Shown here piece by piece: positions 50,429 to 60,010 of a stretch of DNA of 64,000 nt (position 1 is the first letter of the stretch; each line of letters begins with the position of its first letter). The position numbers and the translations under genes are program-made. Under the pieces are notes generated by a model. That model saw only the letters and a program-made list of their open reading frames with translations, had not been told where the DNA came from and made no database searches. This DNA comes from Chryseobacterium indologenes (GTDB taxonomy: Bacteria; Bacteroidota; Bacteroidia; Flavobacteriales; Weeksellaceae), in assembly GCF_002025665.1 (NCBI RefSeq), contig NZ_CP018786.1, forward strand, positions 3,534,001 to 3,598,000, written 5' to 3'.

Positions 50429-51532
50429 TTATTTCAAAGCAACCTCTGCTTTCACGTTCATTCCTGTTCTCAGTCTTTTGGCAATATCTTTATCAAGATT
50501 TACAAAATCAATCTTTACAGGAAGTCTCTGAACTACTTTTACGAAGTTACCACTCGCATTATCCGGAGGAAGAATAGAGAAAGTAGCTCCTGTAGCCGGA
50601 GAGAAAGAGCTTACTACACCTTCAAATTCTTTATCAGGGAAGGCATCAATCTCAATTTTCACTTTCTGGCCTTCTACCATTTTATCAACCTGCGTTTCCT
50701 TAAAGTTAGCTACCACCCACTTCTGGTCGTTTTTAACCAAAGCAAACAACTGTGCCCCAGCCTGCAGATACTGACCTGCCTGTGTAGGCACTTTTCCTAC
50801 GTATCCATCTTCAGGAGCAAGGATTACGGTGTATGATAAGTTCAGTTTTGCATTTTCTACATCTACTTCTCTTTGCTTAGCTACAGATCCTGCTACACTG
50901 ATTTGTTGTGAGCTTGCAGCCGTCTGAGAAGAAGCAATGTGAGTTTGCTGAGCAATTTGATTTCTCTGGTCAACCAAAACCTGTAACTGTCTGTCTGCAG
51001 ATTGTTTTGCCGCTAAAGCCTGCTCATATTGCTGTTCTGTAATAGAGTGATCTTTTACAAGATTAGCATATCTCTTCAAATCCTGAGAAGTTTTCCAAAC
51101 GTTTACTTTTGCTGCTTCTATCTGAGCGTTAGCAGTTACTACCGCTGCTTCTGAAGAACCTATATTTTTTGAAGTCGCTGTGGTAGTAGCTTCTGCATTG
51201 GAGATATTACTTTTAGCTGTAGATAATGCTGCCTGAGCCTGGTCAAGAGCCATTTTCTGATCTCTGTTATCCAAAATCACCAATGTATCTCCTTTCTTTA
51301 CAAACTGGTTGTCTTTTACTTTTACCTGAGCTACATAGCCGGAGATTTTAGAAATTACCGGTGCCATATTGGAAGTAATCTGAGCATCGTCTGTCTCTTC
51401 ATGATACTGTCCATAAGTAAAGGCTCTGTAACCGTAGATTCCTCCTCCGATTACTACTGCTGCTAAAATGATAGGAAAAACTAAACTTTTTTTCTTTTTA
51501 GGTTCAGCTGCCTGTGTATTATTATTTTCCAT
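50429..51532 (-). CDS. EmrA/HlyD-type membrane fusion protein
   Basis: A 367-residue periplasmic adaptor with a cytoplasmic N-terminus, one membrane helix (VFPIILAAVVIGGGIYGYRAF), a barrel-sandwich domain with SKISGYVAQVKVKDNQFVKKGDTL, a long coiled-coil hairpin rich in Ala/Gln, a returning lipoyl-like half (YTVILAPEDGYVGKVPTQAGQYLQAG) and the beta-barrel. It links the inner-membrane pump with TolC. The order and direction fit its partners on both sides; tolC precedes it by 16 bp. Confidence 0.95.
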   Translation of the reverse strand: MENNNTQAAEPKKKKSLVFPIILAAVVIGGGIYGYRAFTYGQYHEETDDAQITSNMAPVISKISGYVAQVKVKDNQFVKKGDTLVILDNRDQKMALDQAQAALSTAKSNISNAEATTTATSKNIGSSEAAVVTANAQIEAAKVNVWKTSQDLKRYANLVKDHSITEQQYEQALAAKQSADRQLQVLVDQRNQIAQQTHIASSQTAASSQQISVAGSVAKQREVDVENAKLNLSYTVILAPEDGYVGKVPTQAGQYLQAGAQLFALVKNDQKWVVANFKETQVDKMVEGQKVKIEIDAFPDKEFEGVVSSFSPATGATFSILPPDNASGNFVKVVQRLPVKIDFVNLDKDIAKRLRTGMNVKAEVALK

Positions 51533-51548
51533 TTTGGTTTCGATCTGA

Positions 51549-52865
51549 TTATTTAATTGTTAAAGTTCCTGTTGTCTGTAATAGTTTTCTGTATGCCAGT
51601 GCAGCATCTGCCTTAGCATTGATCACTCCAACGTTGGCAGCAATCTGTGCCGCGTCTGCATCCAGTAATTCAGTCATGGTTGCAAGACCGTTATCGTATT
51701 TATTTTTTGTTATTCTGTAATTTTCATTAGCCTGCTCGGCAGATTTTTCGAAAACAGCAATTCTCTTTTTTGAATAGTCTGTGTTTTGGTATTCTCTGTT
51801 TACATCAAGCTTAATGTTATCATTCAGTAATTCATCCGTAGCAGCAAGCTGTTTTTCTCTCGCCTGCGATTGTCTCAATGAAGAATTTTCTTTCCACAGG
51901 TTAGATAAGTTGTAAGAAACTCCGATTCCTACGTTAATTGCATTGTATACGGTAAGAAACTTAGGAATATCAGCTGCTACATAACCTCCTGTAAAGGCAA
52001 TAGAAGGAAGATTTTCTGCTTTTGCTGCTTTTGACCCCAATTCTGCCGCTTTTCTCTGTTGAGCCAAAGCCTGTAAATCTTTACGGTTTTCTCTGGCTTC
52101 GGTCACATAAAAATCAACAGGTTTTACGTCTGATCCTTCCTCTATATAATTTTCATCTACGGTAAGTTCCGTAGTTTCAGGAAGACCTAATAAAAGATCC
52201 ATATTGATGTTGGCAATATTGTAGTTATTCTTAGCTTCTAATAGTTGAAGTTCAATATTTGAAGTCTGAAGGTTAGCCTTTAATCTGTCGTTTCTTGCAA
52301 TCAATCCGTTGTTTTCCATTTTCAGGAAGGTTTCATCTCTTTTTTGAGAAGCGGCAAGATTTTCTTCAAAAACCTTGATAGACTGGTTCGCTTTAAACAG
52401 ATTGTTATAAGCCTGAGCAACGTTGTAAGCAATGGCAATTTTATCATTCTCAGTGCTTAGTTTAGAAGCTTCTACCAGATATTTAGCGGATTGAATCCCA
52501 TATTTGATTCTTCCGCCGCTGTAGATTGGAACGCTAAGATTAGCCGAACCGTAAAGTACCTGATGTACTTCAGGACCGCCTGCTCCGCCTGAAAGACCGG
52601 GAAGTTTGATATCAACATTCGGTTTTACCGGAAGGTACATATAGCTACCTGACACTTTTAATTCCGGTAGTTGTCTGTTTTTAGCCTCCAAAAGATCAGC
52701 TGTAGCCTCTTCGATCTTGGCTGCATCGATCTTGAGATTCTTGCTGTTCTGGATTCCCAGCTGCACGGCTTCGTCAAGAGAAAGTGTTTTTTTCTCCTGA
52801 GCATTTACATTTGCTATTCCTACGAATAGTGATAATGCAATCACTGAGTTATTTATTCTCTTCAT
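51549..52865 (-). CDS. TolC-family outer-membrane channel
   Basis: A 438-residue outer-membrane efflux protein with signal peptide (MKRINNSVIALSLFVGIANVNAQ). Two TolC repeats are seen: the first from LSLDEAVQLGIQNSKNLKIDAAKIEEATADLLEAKNRQLPELKVSG, the second from LQALAQQRKAAELGSKAAKAENLPSIAFTGGY. Each has the helical hairpin and two strands. Forms a trimeric tunnel completing the EmrAB pump. It overlaps tetR by 17 bases and is 16 bp before emrA, which supports one operon. Confidence 0.94.
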   Translation of the reverse strand: MKRINNSVIALSLFVGIANVNAQEKKTLSLDEAVQLGIQNSKNLKIDAAKIEEATADLLEAKNRQLPELKVSGSYMYLPVKPNVDIKLPGLSGGAGGPEVHQVLYGSANLSVPIYSGGRIKYGIQSAKYLVEASKLSTENDKIAIAYNVAQAYNNLFKANQSIKVFEENLAASQKRDETFLKMENNGLIARNDRLKANLQTSNIELQLLEAKNNYNIANINMDLLLGLPETTELTVDENYIEEGSDVKPVDFYVTEARENRKDLQALAQQRKAAELGSKAAKAENLPSIAFTGGYVAADIPKFLTVYNAINVGIGVSYNLSNLWKENSSLRQSQAREKQLAATDELLNDNIKLDVNREYQNTDYSKKRIAVFEKSAEQANENYRITKNKYDNGLATMTELLDADAAQIAANVGVINAKADAALAYRKLLQTTGTLTIK

Positions 52866-53487
52866 AACCTAAAAGGTCTTTTAGTAAATATTTAATATGT
52901 TTATTAAGTTCTGTGTAGTATTTTTCATCAAAAGCTTCTTCATCTTCTGTTTCATTCAGGAACTCTTTATACATTTCTTTCGCATTGAATGCATAAAATA
53001 AGGTTCCGCTTACCGTGGAATGAAGCAGATAAATAGGTGGGTTTTTGGTGAAAATTCCATTTTTAAGACCACTTTCCAATATTTGGGAATACATAGAAAG
53101 GAATCCCATTTTGGTTTGCTTCAAAAATTCTACAATCTGAGGATTCTTTGTATGCAGCTGCTCTCTCTGCATAATTCTGTAGAAGCATTTTTGAGTTCTG
53201 ATCTTGTGAGAAAACTGATCAATGACTTTTTCAATTTTCTGCCACTCGTTGATATCTGTTCTTCCCAAAAGATCTTTTGAAAAAAACTGACCTTCATTCA
53301 TTCTGTATTCCACTAATTTCTCATAAAGTTTTTCCTTAGAGCCAAAATAATACGAGATCATAGAGATGTTTACATTAGCATCCTTTGCAATTTCTCGGGT
53401 GGAAGTCCCTTCGAATCCCTTTTCTGCAAAAAGCTTCTCGGCTGCAAATAATATATTTTCTTCTTTTGAAATCATGTTAGTGTTCAT
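52849..53487 (-). CDS. TetR-family repressor of the efflux operon
   Basis: A 212-residue TetR-type regulator. The N-terminal DNA-binding domain is typical: ILFAAEKLFAEKGFEGTSTREIAKDANVNISMISYYFGSKEKLYEKL. The C-terminal helical domain binds the inducer, presumably a pump substrate. Two ATGs are possible (53487 and 53475). It is the first gene of the efflux operon and overlaps tolC by 17 bases, so autoregulation would control the whole pump. A 16-bp inverted repeat 36 bases upstream of the first ATG is the likely operator. Confidence 0.94.
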   Translation of the reverse strand: MNTNMISKEENILFAAEKLFAEKGFEGTSTREIAKDANVNISMISYYFGSKEKLYEKLVEYRMNEGQFFSKDLLGRTDINEWQKIEKVIDQFSHKIRTQKCFYRIMQREQLHTKNPQIVEFLKQTKMGFLSMYSQILESGLKNGIFTKNPPIYLLHSTVSGTLFYAFNAKEMYKEFLNETEDEEAFDEKYYTELNKHIKYLLKDLLGYEENK

Positions 53488-53522
53488 TTTTCAGGGCGCA
53501 AATGTACACAAGTTTTCATTCA

Positions 53523-53538
53523 AATCAAACGATTGATT
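53523..53538. promoter_or_regulatory. Candidate TetR operator
   Basis: AATCAA-ACGA-TTGATT is an inverted repeat with 6-bp arms in the short region before tetR. Size and place fit operators of this family. Confidence 0.5.
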
Positions 53539-53772
53539 GATTTTTTTATATAGATTTAATTTATTGCAAAGAAAAGACAGTTTCTATAATAGATACTAAA
53601 ACCGAAGGAAAGGTGTTTTTAATGAAATAAAGCTCAGGATAAGTTCATATTCATTTAATAATTGAGAAAAAACTCAATGGAAAATTTTTAGTTTTAAGAT
53701 CTTTTTACATTGAAGTATGTATAAAAAAAGAGGGAAAGTAGAAACGAAATGGCAATCTCTTTATCATAAAAA

Positions 53773-53799
53773 CAAAACTCCGGCATTAACCAGAGTTTT
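53773..53799 (-). terminator. Terminator of the delta' gene
   Basis: On the minus strand AAAACTCTGG pairs with CCGGAGTTTT (one mismatch), followed by GTTTTTATG. It lies just behind the stop at 53802. The rest of the 314-bp gap (53488-53801) has the operator above and otherwise nothing notable. Confidence 0.7.
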
Positions 53800-53801
53800 A
53801 T

Positions 53802-54920
53802 TTATGTGTTTTTATGTATATATCTTGATAGTTTAATTCCCAGATCCGTCCAGACAATTTTTGGATTTCCGTTTCTGGTCAGATGAAGATCGGCTGTATT
53901 AATTTCTTCTAAAATACTCTCTATATTGGCACCATTGATAAATTTTGAAAATCCACCCCAATTGAAGCCGTTCGCATTGATCTTTTTATAAACCAGATTC
54001 TCAGACTGATAATTCTGAAGCAATGCCAGCCTGAAAATTTCAGAACAATAATTAAGGAAGTTTTTCTGTTTCTCCCTGTTCCATCCTGCAATTTCTCTTG
54101 CCCAGACAATAATGCTTCTAAGATATTCCGGTTTCTTTTTTACCATAAAGGCATCTCTCACCCACTGTACAAAAAGCTTTTCAAACTCATTGCTTTTATC
54201 TCCAGAATTCAACAGTTTTATGGCATCATTGAGATCTCCCTGTGCTTCATGAACAATCTCTCTCACTTTTTCTTCAGAAACAGAAAAATTCTTTTTGAGA
54301 TGATTTTCAATATCTTCATCATTAATTCTCGGGATCTCTACAATCTGTGTTCTGGAAAGAATAGTAGGAAGGATGTCGTTTGTGCTTTCAGCAGTAAGAA
54401 GAATGACAGTCTTTGCTGGGGGTTCCTCTAAGAATTTCAAAAACTTATTGGAAGCTGCTACATTCATTTTATCTGCTCTCCAGACGATAAGAATTTTGGT
54501 TCCTCCTTCAAAACTTTTTAAAGAAAACTTTTGATTCTGATCATCCACTTCATCTGCAGAAATAAATAACTGTTTATTTTCCGATTCTAAAAAGGCAGTC
54601 CAGTCATCATAGTTTGCGTAAGGAGAAGCCAGGATCATTTCTCTGAACTCATCAAATTTGTTTTTGCTTAATGAGTTTTTATTGTCCGTAAAAACCGGAA
54701 AACTGAAATGCAGATCCAGGTGATTGAGGTGTTCCACCTTCGCTGCAGCATGTTCATTTTCCTGACTGAAAATTTCCCGTGCATACGCCAATACCATAGG
54801 CAGTGTTCCGTATCCCTCTTTTCCTACAAAAAGTTGGGCATGGCTCACTCTGTTTTCAGCAATGCTTTCCCTAAGAAGTTTTTTCAGATTCGTCTGTCCG
54901 GCGATGTTCTCCCAATTCAT
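53802..54920 (-). CDS. holB: DNA polymerase III subunit delta'
   Basis: A 372-residue clamp-loader subunit. AAA+ features are IAGQTNLKKLLRESIAENRVSHAQLFVGKEGYGTLPM with a degenerate P-loop (GKEGYGTL, no GKT), as expected since delta' does not hydrolyse ATP, GTKILIVWRADKMNVAASNKFLKFLEEPPAKTVILLT for the sensor and SRC-like region (SRTQ), and a helical C-terminal domain. It is longer than the E. coli protein (334) as in other Bacteroidota. Monocistronic with a visible terminator. Confidence 0.92.
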   Translation of the reverse strand: MNWENIAGQTNLKKLLRESIAENRVSHAQLFVGKEGYGTLPMVLAYAREIFSQENEHAAAKVEHLNHLDLHFSFPVFTDNKNSLSKNKFDEFREMILASPYANYDDWTAFLESENKQLFISADEVDDQNQKFSLKSFEGGTKILIVWRADKMNVAASNKFLKFLEEPPAKTVILLTAESTNDILPTILSRTQIVEIPRINDEDIENHLKKNFSVSEEKVREIVHEAQGDLNDAIKLLNSGDKSNEFEKLFVQWVRDAFMVKKKPEYLRSIIVWAREIAGWNREKQKNFLNYCSEIFRLALLQNYQSENLVYKKINANGFNWGGFSKFINGANIESILEEINTADLHLTRNGNPKIVWTDLGIKLSRYIHKNT

Positions 54921-55037
54921 GTTTCAAAGATAAAAAATCTTATTTCATTTCATAAAATTAAGTCTGCTTAAAATGCATAAAAATATAGATTATACATTTG
55001 AGTTTCTTTAAATCTATAAAAATACAGGACATAATAA

Positions 55038-55150
55038 AACCATTAAGAAGGATTGAAGAAATAAAGTATAGTTAAGATGAATCATTCTGATTTTAAGCTT
55101 AAAGCGAAGCTTATCTTAACACTCTTGGCACCTTCATAATCTTAATGGTT
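55038..55150. repeat. 113-bp fold-back element
   Basis: Outer arms AACCATTAAG (55038-55047) and CTTAATGGTT (55141-55150) are perfect. Inner pairs GAAG/CTTC and GTTAAGAT (55071-55078)/ATCTTAAC (55113-55120) continue the fold. It fills much of the 394-bp gap before the aldehyde dehydrogenase gene and has no coding capacity. MITE-like. Confidence 0.65.
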
Positions 55151-55240
55151 CAAAAGAAATACCTCATATTATAGGTAATATCAATAATAGGATTAGAATA
55201 AAACATGAAATTAAATTTTACACAATGTAATTTTATACAA

Positions 55241-55248
55241 TACATTTG
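55241..55248 (+). promoter_or_regulatory. Bacteroidota -7 box before the aldehyde dehydrogenase gene
   Basis: TACATTTG matches TAnnTTTG, 66 bases before the ATG at 55315. Confidence 0.5.
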
Positions 55249-55314
55249 CCACGTGAAATTATTCGTAAATTTATTACCATTTCACACCAATTCAAATATT
55301 AAAATTACATACGA

Positions 55315-56634
55315 ATGGATACAAACCTGGAACAAAAAATCAGAGGGATATTTCAGCAACAGAAAGCCTTTTTCAAAACCAATCAGACCAAAGATATTGA
55401 ATTCAGAAAAGCACAATTAAGAAAATTCCGTGACGTTTTTCTTCACCATACCGATGCTCTTTGTGAAGCTTTGGATATAGATTTGGGGAAAAGCAGAAAA
55501 GAAGCGGAATATGTGGAGATTCAAATAGTAATCAGTGAGCTTGATTATTTGCTGGAAAACATTGATGAATGGGCAAAACCTACTTCCGTACCTTCAAAAC
55601 CACATCCTTCAGGCGCTGAAGTTGAGAGCAAAATAACCTATCAGCCTTATGGAGTTACTTATATTATCGGACCTTTCAACTATCCTGTTCAATTGACATT
55701 CAGTCCGCTTATCGGAGCTTTGATCTCTGGAAATACCGCAATCATAAAGCCTTCAGAAAATACTCCCCATGTTGCTCAGGTGCTTGAAGATATTGTGAAA
55801 GAATCGTTTAATGAATCCTATGTCGCAGTTATTCAGGGCGCTATTGAAGAGAATACCTTATTATTAAGTCTTCCTTTTGATTATATTTTCTTTACAGGAA
55901 GTCCCAATGTTGGAAAAATTGTCATGAAAGCTGCTGCTGAACAATTAATTCCGGTTACTCTGGAACTTGGAGGAAAATCACCTACGATTGTTCATAAGGA
56001 TGCAGATCTGGATAAAGCTGTAGCCAGAATATCTTACGGAAAATGGATTAATTGCGGACAAACCTGTGTGGCTCCTGACTATATTTATATCCATGAATCT
56101 GTAAAAGATTCTTTTATAGAAAAATTCAAAGCGCATTTAAATACAGCGTATGAAGGCAATTCTCTGGGAAAAATCGGAAAGATTGTTAGCCCGAACCAGA
56201 TTAAACATCTGGCAGGTTATCTGGAGGCAGCTCCTGAAAAAGTAATCTACGGAGGAAATTACGATCTTGAGAGCCGTCACTTTGAAGCCACTTTAATGGA
56301 TAATGTGAACTGGGATGATCAGGTAATGCAGCAAGAGATTTTCGGTCCTATTCTTCCTGTTATAACCTATAATGATATTGAGGAAGCATTGGAAGAAATC
56401 AACAGCCGTCCTAAACCTCTAGCATTATATGTTTTCACAGAAGATCAGGAATTTGCCGATTATGTTTTAAACCATACCACAAGCGGAGATGCTGAGATCA
56501 ACAGTGCCATTATCCACGTGGGTTCTCATTATTTACCTTTTGGAGGAGTAGGAACTTCGGGAATGGGAAAATATCACGGAAAATTCAGTTTTGAATGTTT
56601 CAGCCACAGCCGTTCTGTTCTCCAGGTAAAATAA
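55315..56634 (+). CDS. Aldehyde dehydrogenase (class 3-like)
   Basis: A 439-residue NAD(P)+-dependent aldehyde dehydrogenase, shorter than the usual 490, as is typical for the class 3/fatty aldehyde group. Seen are YGVTYIIGPFNYPVQLTFSPLIGALISGNTAIIKPSE for the cofactor fold, the base Glu in LELGGKSPTIV, the nucleophile Cys in INCGQTCVAPDYIYI and QQEIFGPILPV. The C-terminal SHYLPFGGVGTSGMGKYHGKFSFECFSH block is characteristic of ALDH3. The likely substrate is a long or medium aldehyde. Confidence 0.92.
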   Translation: MDTNLEQKIRGIFQQQKAFFKTNQTKDIEFRKAQLRKFRDVFLHHTDALCEALDIDLGKSRKEAEYVEIQIVISELDYLLENIDEWAKPTSVPSKPHPSGAEVESKITYQPYGVTYIIGPFNYPVQLTFSPLIGALISGNTAIIKPSENTPHVAQVLEDIVKESFNESYVAVIQGAIEENTLLLSLPFDYIFFTGSPNVGKIVMKAAAEQLIPVTLELGGKSPTIVHKDADLDKAVARISYGKWINCGQTCVAPDYIYIHESVKDSFIEKFKAHLNTAYEGNSLGKIGKIVSPNQIKHLAGYLEAAPEKVIYGGNYDLESRHFEATLMDNVNWDDQVMQQEIFGPILPVITYNDIEEALEEINSRPKPLALYVFTEDQEFADYVLNHTTSGDAEINSAIIHVGSHYLPFGGVGTSGMGKYHGKFSFECFSHSRSVLQVK

Positions 56635-56662
56635 TAGGATAAATACTCATTCTTATAAACTA

Positions 56663-56692
56663 AGACTGTTCATCATAGGACAGTCTTTTTTA
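56663..56692 (+). terminator. Terminator of the aldehyde dehydrogenase gene
   Basis: AAGACTGT and ACAGTCTT form an 8-bp stem with a ten-base loop, ending in TTTTTT. Confidence 0.75.
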
Positions 56693-56830
56693 CAAAACAG
56701 AATTATTATTTTTATTACAGAAAATTTGCATTTTTCTTGTAAAGAAAAGCCCTTAACAAACTTTAACCACATATAATTTTTACAATTCATTAATATTTAA
56801 GATATTTGCGCATTGTTTTAAAAATAAAGA

Positions 56831-58147
56831 ATGAAAAAAATCTTTGTAGTATCATTCATATCAGTTGGATATTTTCTGAATGCACAGAGTCTAAGCAACT
56901 CTCCTTATGCAACTTATGGAATTGGAGATGTGAAATATGATAATACGATCGAAACTACTTCTATGGGAGGTATATCTACTGCTTTTATTAGTGATTTTAC
57001 CAGTAGTTTCAATTTTGCCAACCCGGCAAACAACGCCAATTTTGAACTTACGAGTATCAGACTGGAAGCTACCAACGAAAACAATTATTTCAAATCGAAC
57101 TATAACGATATGAAATCTACAAAGCATTCTACGTATCTTTCCAATATTTCGATTGCATTTCCATTATCTTCAAAAGTGAAAATGGGAATCTCTTATCAGC
57201 CATACAGTTCTAAAAGCTACGACATCGTAACAGAACAGCTTGCCAGTGATAACACGACTCCTCTTTACAGAAATAACTTTAAGGGAAGCGGAACTTTGAA
57301 CACGGCACAGCTTGCTGTTTCTTATAAAATTAATCAGGAATTATCTGTAGGGGCAAAAGCCAATCTTTATTTTGGAGACCTTAATGACCTTAATGAATTC
57401 CGTGCTTACAACAACAATCTTGGTACGTATGCCGGTGAATATGTTAATGGTTATGAAACTAAAAACAGAGTCCGAAACTTTAACTTTACACTGGGTACAA
57501 GCTACCAGACTTTAAATACGCGTACTGATAAGAAGTTTACAGTAGGTGCTACTGCTACTTTTGGGAATACAAGTAATATGACTACTCAGTACACCAACAG
57601 TACGTACAGATATTCTGATGCTCAGGAAACCACTAAACTTTCTGGTTCAGAAACAATCATCGAACAAAAAGAAACAAAATCTAAAAACCTTCTTCCATTA
57701 CAGGCTTCACTAGGGGTTGGATACGGAAGTGAGAACCATTGGTTTGTATCAGGACAGGTAGACTATAAAAAAGGAGAAGATATCTCTTATTTTGGTAAAG
57801 ATTTCAGTTACCAGGATACTTACAGAATTTCTGCAGGGGGTTGGTACCTTCCAAATTATAACAACTTTAGAAATTACTTCTCAAGAGTAATCTATAGATA
57901 TGGAGCATTCTATGAAAGAGGAAATCTAAACCTGGAAGGGAACAGTATTAACAAATTCGGTATTTCTGCCGGAGTAATGTTACCATTTAAGAATAGTAGT
58001 ATCACCAGAATGAGTGGTCTTGAAATCGGATTAGAAGTTGGTAAGAGAGGAACTCTTCAAAACAACCTGATCAACCAGAATTTCGTCAACCTGAGAATCG
58101 GCTTTAATTTTGCTGATAAGTGGTTCAGAAAGACTCTTTATAACTAA
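56831..58147 (+). CDS. Outer-membrane beta-barrel protein upstream of lptC
   Basis: A 438-residue protein with signal peptide (MKKIFVVSFISVGYFLNAQ). The mature part starts SLSNSPYATYGIGDV and continues SMGGISTAFISDFTSSFNFANPANNANF, the plug-like head of FadL-type outer-membrane transporters common in Bacteroidota, then many amphipathic strands ending with RIGFNFADKWFRKTLYN. It might import hydrophobic compounds. A GATATTTG box at 56801-56808 is 23 bases before the start. The lptC gene begins one base after its stop, so the two are co-transcribed. Confidence 0.82.
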   Translation: MKKIFVVSFISVGYFLNAQSLSNSPYATYGIGDVKYDNTIETTSMGGISTAFISDFTSSFNFANPANNANFELTSIRLEATNENNYFKSNYNDMKSTKHSTYLSNISIAFPLSSKVKMGISYQPYSSKSYDIVTEQLASDNTTPLYRNNFKGSGTLNTAQLAVSYKINQELSVGAKANLYFGDLNDLNEFRAYNNNLGTYAGEYVNGYETKNRVRNFNFTLGTSYQTLNTRTDKKFTVGATATFGNTSNMTTQYTNSTYRYSDAQETTKLSGSETIIEQKETKSKNLLPLQASLGVGYGSENHWFVSGQVDYKKGEDISYFGKDFSYQDTYRISAGGWYLPNYNNFRNYFSRVIYRYGAFYERGNLNLEGNSINKFGISAGVMLPFKNSSITRMSGLEIGLEVGKRGTLQNNLINQNFVNLRIGFNFADKWFRKTLYN

Positions 58148-58148
58148 A

Positions 58149-58739
58149 ATGAACTTTTCAAAAAAAATATCATATAAAAATATAGCATGCCTTTTTAGTT
58201 GTGCTATATTTTTTATATTGACATCCTGTGAGGAAGATCTTACCAAAAGAAATGGCAGCCAAAGCAAAAACTTTCCTTCACAGATCATCAACAATGCCAA
58301 TATTATACAGCGTGATTCCGGCTTTATTACGTTAAAAGCCAAAGCGCCCATTATTGAAAAATACGAGCTGATTGACAGCCCATACGTGGTAGCCAGAAAA
58401 GGAATTGACATTGAGTTTTTTGATAAAAAGAAACCTAAAGTTCCTGGAAGGATTACCGCCAAATATGCCCGTATTTTTGAATATAAAAAATTCTATGAAG
58501 CTAAAGGTGATGTAAGGATAAAAACCAATGAAGGACAGAGATTTGCCATGCAGAGTATCTATTGGGATCAGAAAAAAAACAGAATCTATACCAAAGATAC
58601 AGTTTATGTTACCATGGAAGACGGTTCTACACTGGTAGGTGCCAACGGAATGACCGCCAAGGATGACTTTTCCGAATACACATTCTATAACAACTCCGGA
58701 GATTTCAGTTCTAAAAGAATTTCTGAGAATAAAAAATAA
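58149..58739 (+). CDS. lptC: LPS export protein LptC
   Basis: A 196-residue protein from the ATG at 58149; the longer frame from 58110 overlaps the preceding gene. It has an N-terminal membrane or lipoprotein signal (IACLFSCAIFFILTSCEED), so unlike E. coli LptC it may be a lipoprotein. The rest is the LptC/OstA-like beta-jellyroll (SPYVVARKGIDIEFFDKK, GRITAKYARIFEYKKFYEAKGDV, IYTKDTVYVTMEDGSTLVGANGM). LptC receives lipopolysaccharide from LptBFG and passes it on along the bridge. Its companion genes are not in this window. Confidence 0.85.
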   Translation: MNFSKKISYKNIACLFSCAIFFILTSCEEDLTKRNGSQSKNFPSQIINNANIIQRDSGFITLKAKAPIIEKYELIDSPYVVARKGIDIEFFDKKKPKVPGRITAKYARIFEYKKFYEAKGDVRIKTNEGQRFAMQSIYWDQKKNRIYTKDTVYVTMEDGSTLVGANGMTAKDDFSEYTFYNNSGDFSSKRISENKK

Positions 58740-58750
58740 TTTCAAAAACA

Positions 58751-59794
58751 ATGAAAGCTCTGGCTATTGGATTGATGTCCGGGACAAGTCTGGATGGTTT
58801 GGATATCTGTCTTGCTGAATTTGAAAAGCGGGACACATGGACCTTTCAAATCCTGAAAGCCGAGACACTCTCCTATTCTGAGGATTGGGAAACCCAACTT
58901 AGAAACTCTATTCATCTTTCTTCCGAAGATTTGCTGGAACTGCATTCAGAGTATGGTTTTTATCTTGGACAACAGGTTAAAAAATTTATTCATCAGCATC
59001 AGCTTGAAAACATCGACCTGATTGCCTCTCATGGCCATACAGTTTTTCATCAGCCTAAGAGAAAATTTACCCTACAGATTGGTGATGGTAAGGCTATAAA
59101 ACTGGAAACCGGACTCCCTGTTATCTATGATTTCAGAAGTCAGGACGTGTTGATGAAAGGAAATGGAGCTCCTCTGGTCCCTATAGGTGATGAATTACTT
59201 TTCTCCGGATACAGTGCCTGTCTGAACCTGGGTGGATTTTCCAATATTTCTTTACGTTCGGAAGGAAAAAGAATTGCCTTTGATATCGCTCCGGTGAATA
59301 TTGTTTTGAACTATTTAGCCCAACAGCTTCATAAAAATTTTGATGAAAACGGAGCATTGGCAGCAAAAGGGAAAATAGATGAAACTTTGCTGAATCAGCT
59401 TAACACTCTGGATTTCTATCAAATTTCACATCCAAAATCTTTGGGAATAGAATGGTGCCATCAACATATATTTCCGCTTCTTGAAAATATTGAAACATTG
59501 GATGCACTGGCTACTTTTACAGAACATGCTGCCCAGCAGATTGCCAATGTCATTAATGAGTATAGTATAAAAGACATCCTTATCACCGGAGGAGGTGCTT
59601 ACAACACGTTTTTAATTGAAAAAATAAGAGCGAAAACACAAGCCGAAGTGATCATCCCCGAAAAAGAGATCATCAATTATAAAGAGGCCCTGATTTTTGC
59701 CTTTATGGGTGTTTTAAAAATGAATAATGAGATCAATGTCCTGTCTTCTGCAACAGGAAGTATAGCGGATCATTCCTCAGGAGTTATGGCATAG
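58751..59794 (+). CDS. anmK: Anhydro-N-acetylmuramic acid kinase
   Basis: A 347-residue kinase that cleaves and phosphorylates anhydro-MurNAc from recycled cell wall to give MurNAc-6-phosphate. The N-terminal phosphate loop is GLMSGTSLDGLDICLAEF, and the family blocks ASHGHTVFHQP, VIYDFRSQDVLMKGNGAPLVPIGDELLF, NLGGFSNIS and the adenosine loop ILITGGGAYNTFL are all present. Starts eleven bases after lptC. It ends only six bases before the convergent XRE gene, so there is no room for a terminator between. Confidence 0.95.
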   Translation: MKALAIGLMSGTSLDGLDICLAEFEKRDTWTFQILKAETLSYSEDWETQLRNSIHLSSEDLLELHSEYGFYLGQQVKKFIHQHQLENIDLIASHGHTVFHQPKRKFTLQIGDGKAIKLETGLPVIYDFRSQDVLMKGNGAPLVPIGDELLFSGYSACLNLGGFSNISLRSEGKRIAFDIAPVNIVLNYLAQQLHKNFDENGALAAKGKIDETLLNQLNTLDFYQISHPKSLGIEWCHQHIFPLLENIETLDALATFTEHAAQQIANVINEYSIKDILITGGGAYNTFLIEKIRAKTQAEVIIPEKEIINYKEALIFAFMGVLKMNNEINVLSSATGSIADHSSGVMA

Positions 59795-59800
59795 ATATTT

Positions 59801-60010
59801 TCATACTTGTATGTCACCGATCAGCTCAGCCAATGAAATATCTAATGCATATGCTATAACAGATATAGTGAAAATACTGGAAGTAACCTTTCCTTTTTCA
59901 ATTTTATAGAGATACTGTCTATCCTTCCCTATCATCATAGCAAGTTCCGTTTGTGAAAGTCTTTTCTCTTCACAGTATATCTTGGATGTATTAATTAAAT
60001 ATAATATCAC
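59801..60010 (-). CDS. XRE-family helix-turn-helix regulator (69 residues)
   Basis: A small Cro/C1-type DNA-binding protein: KIYCEEKRLSQTELAMMIGKDRQYLYKIEKGKVTSSIFTISVIAYALDISLAEL covers the five-helix domain, with the recognition helix at RQYLYKIEKG. The start is a GTG at 60010, since there is no ATG upstream in frame before a stop. No partner toxin gene is next to it and no phage context is evident. It converges with anmK, separated by six bases. Confidence 0.85.
   Translation of the reverse strand: MILYLINTSKIYCEEKRLSQTELAMMIGKDRQYLYKIEKGKVTSSIFTISVIAYALDISLAELIGDIQV

Noticed and set aside
55205..55420. 71-codon ORF overlapping the start of the aldehyde dehydrogenase gene
   Set aside because: It overlaps the true gene in another frame; the aldehyde dehydrogenase N-terminus at 55315 has clear family similarity.
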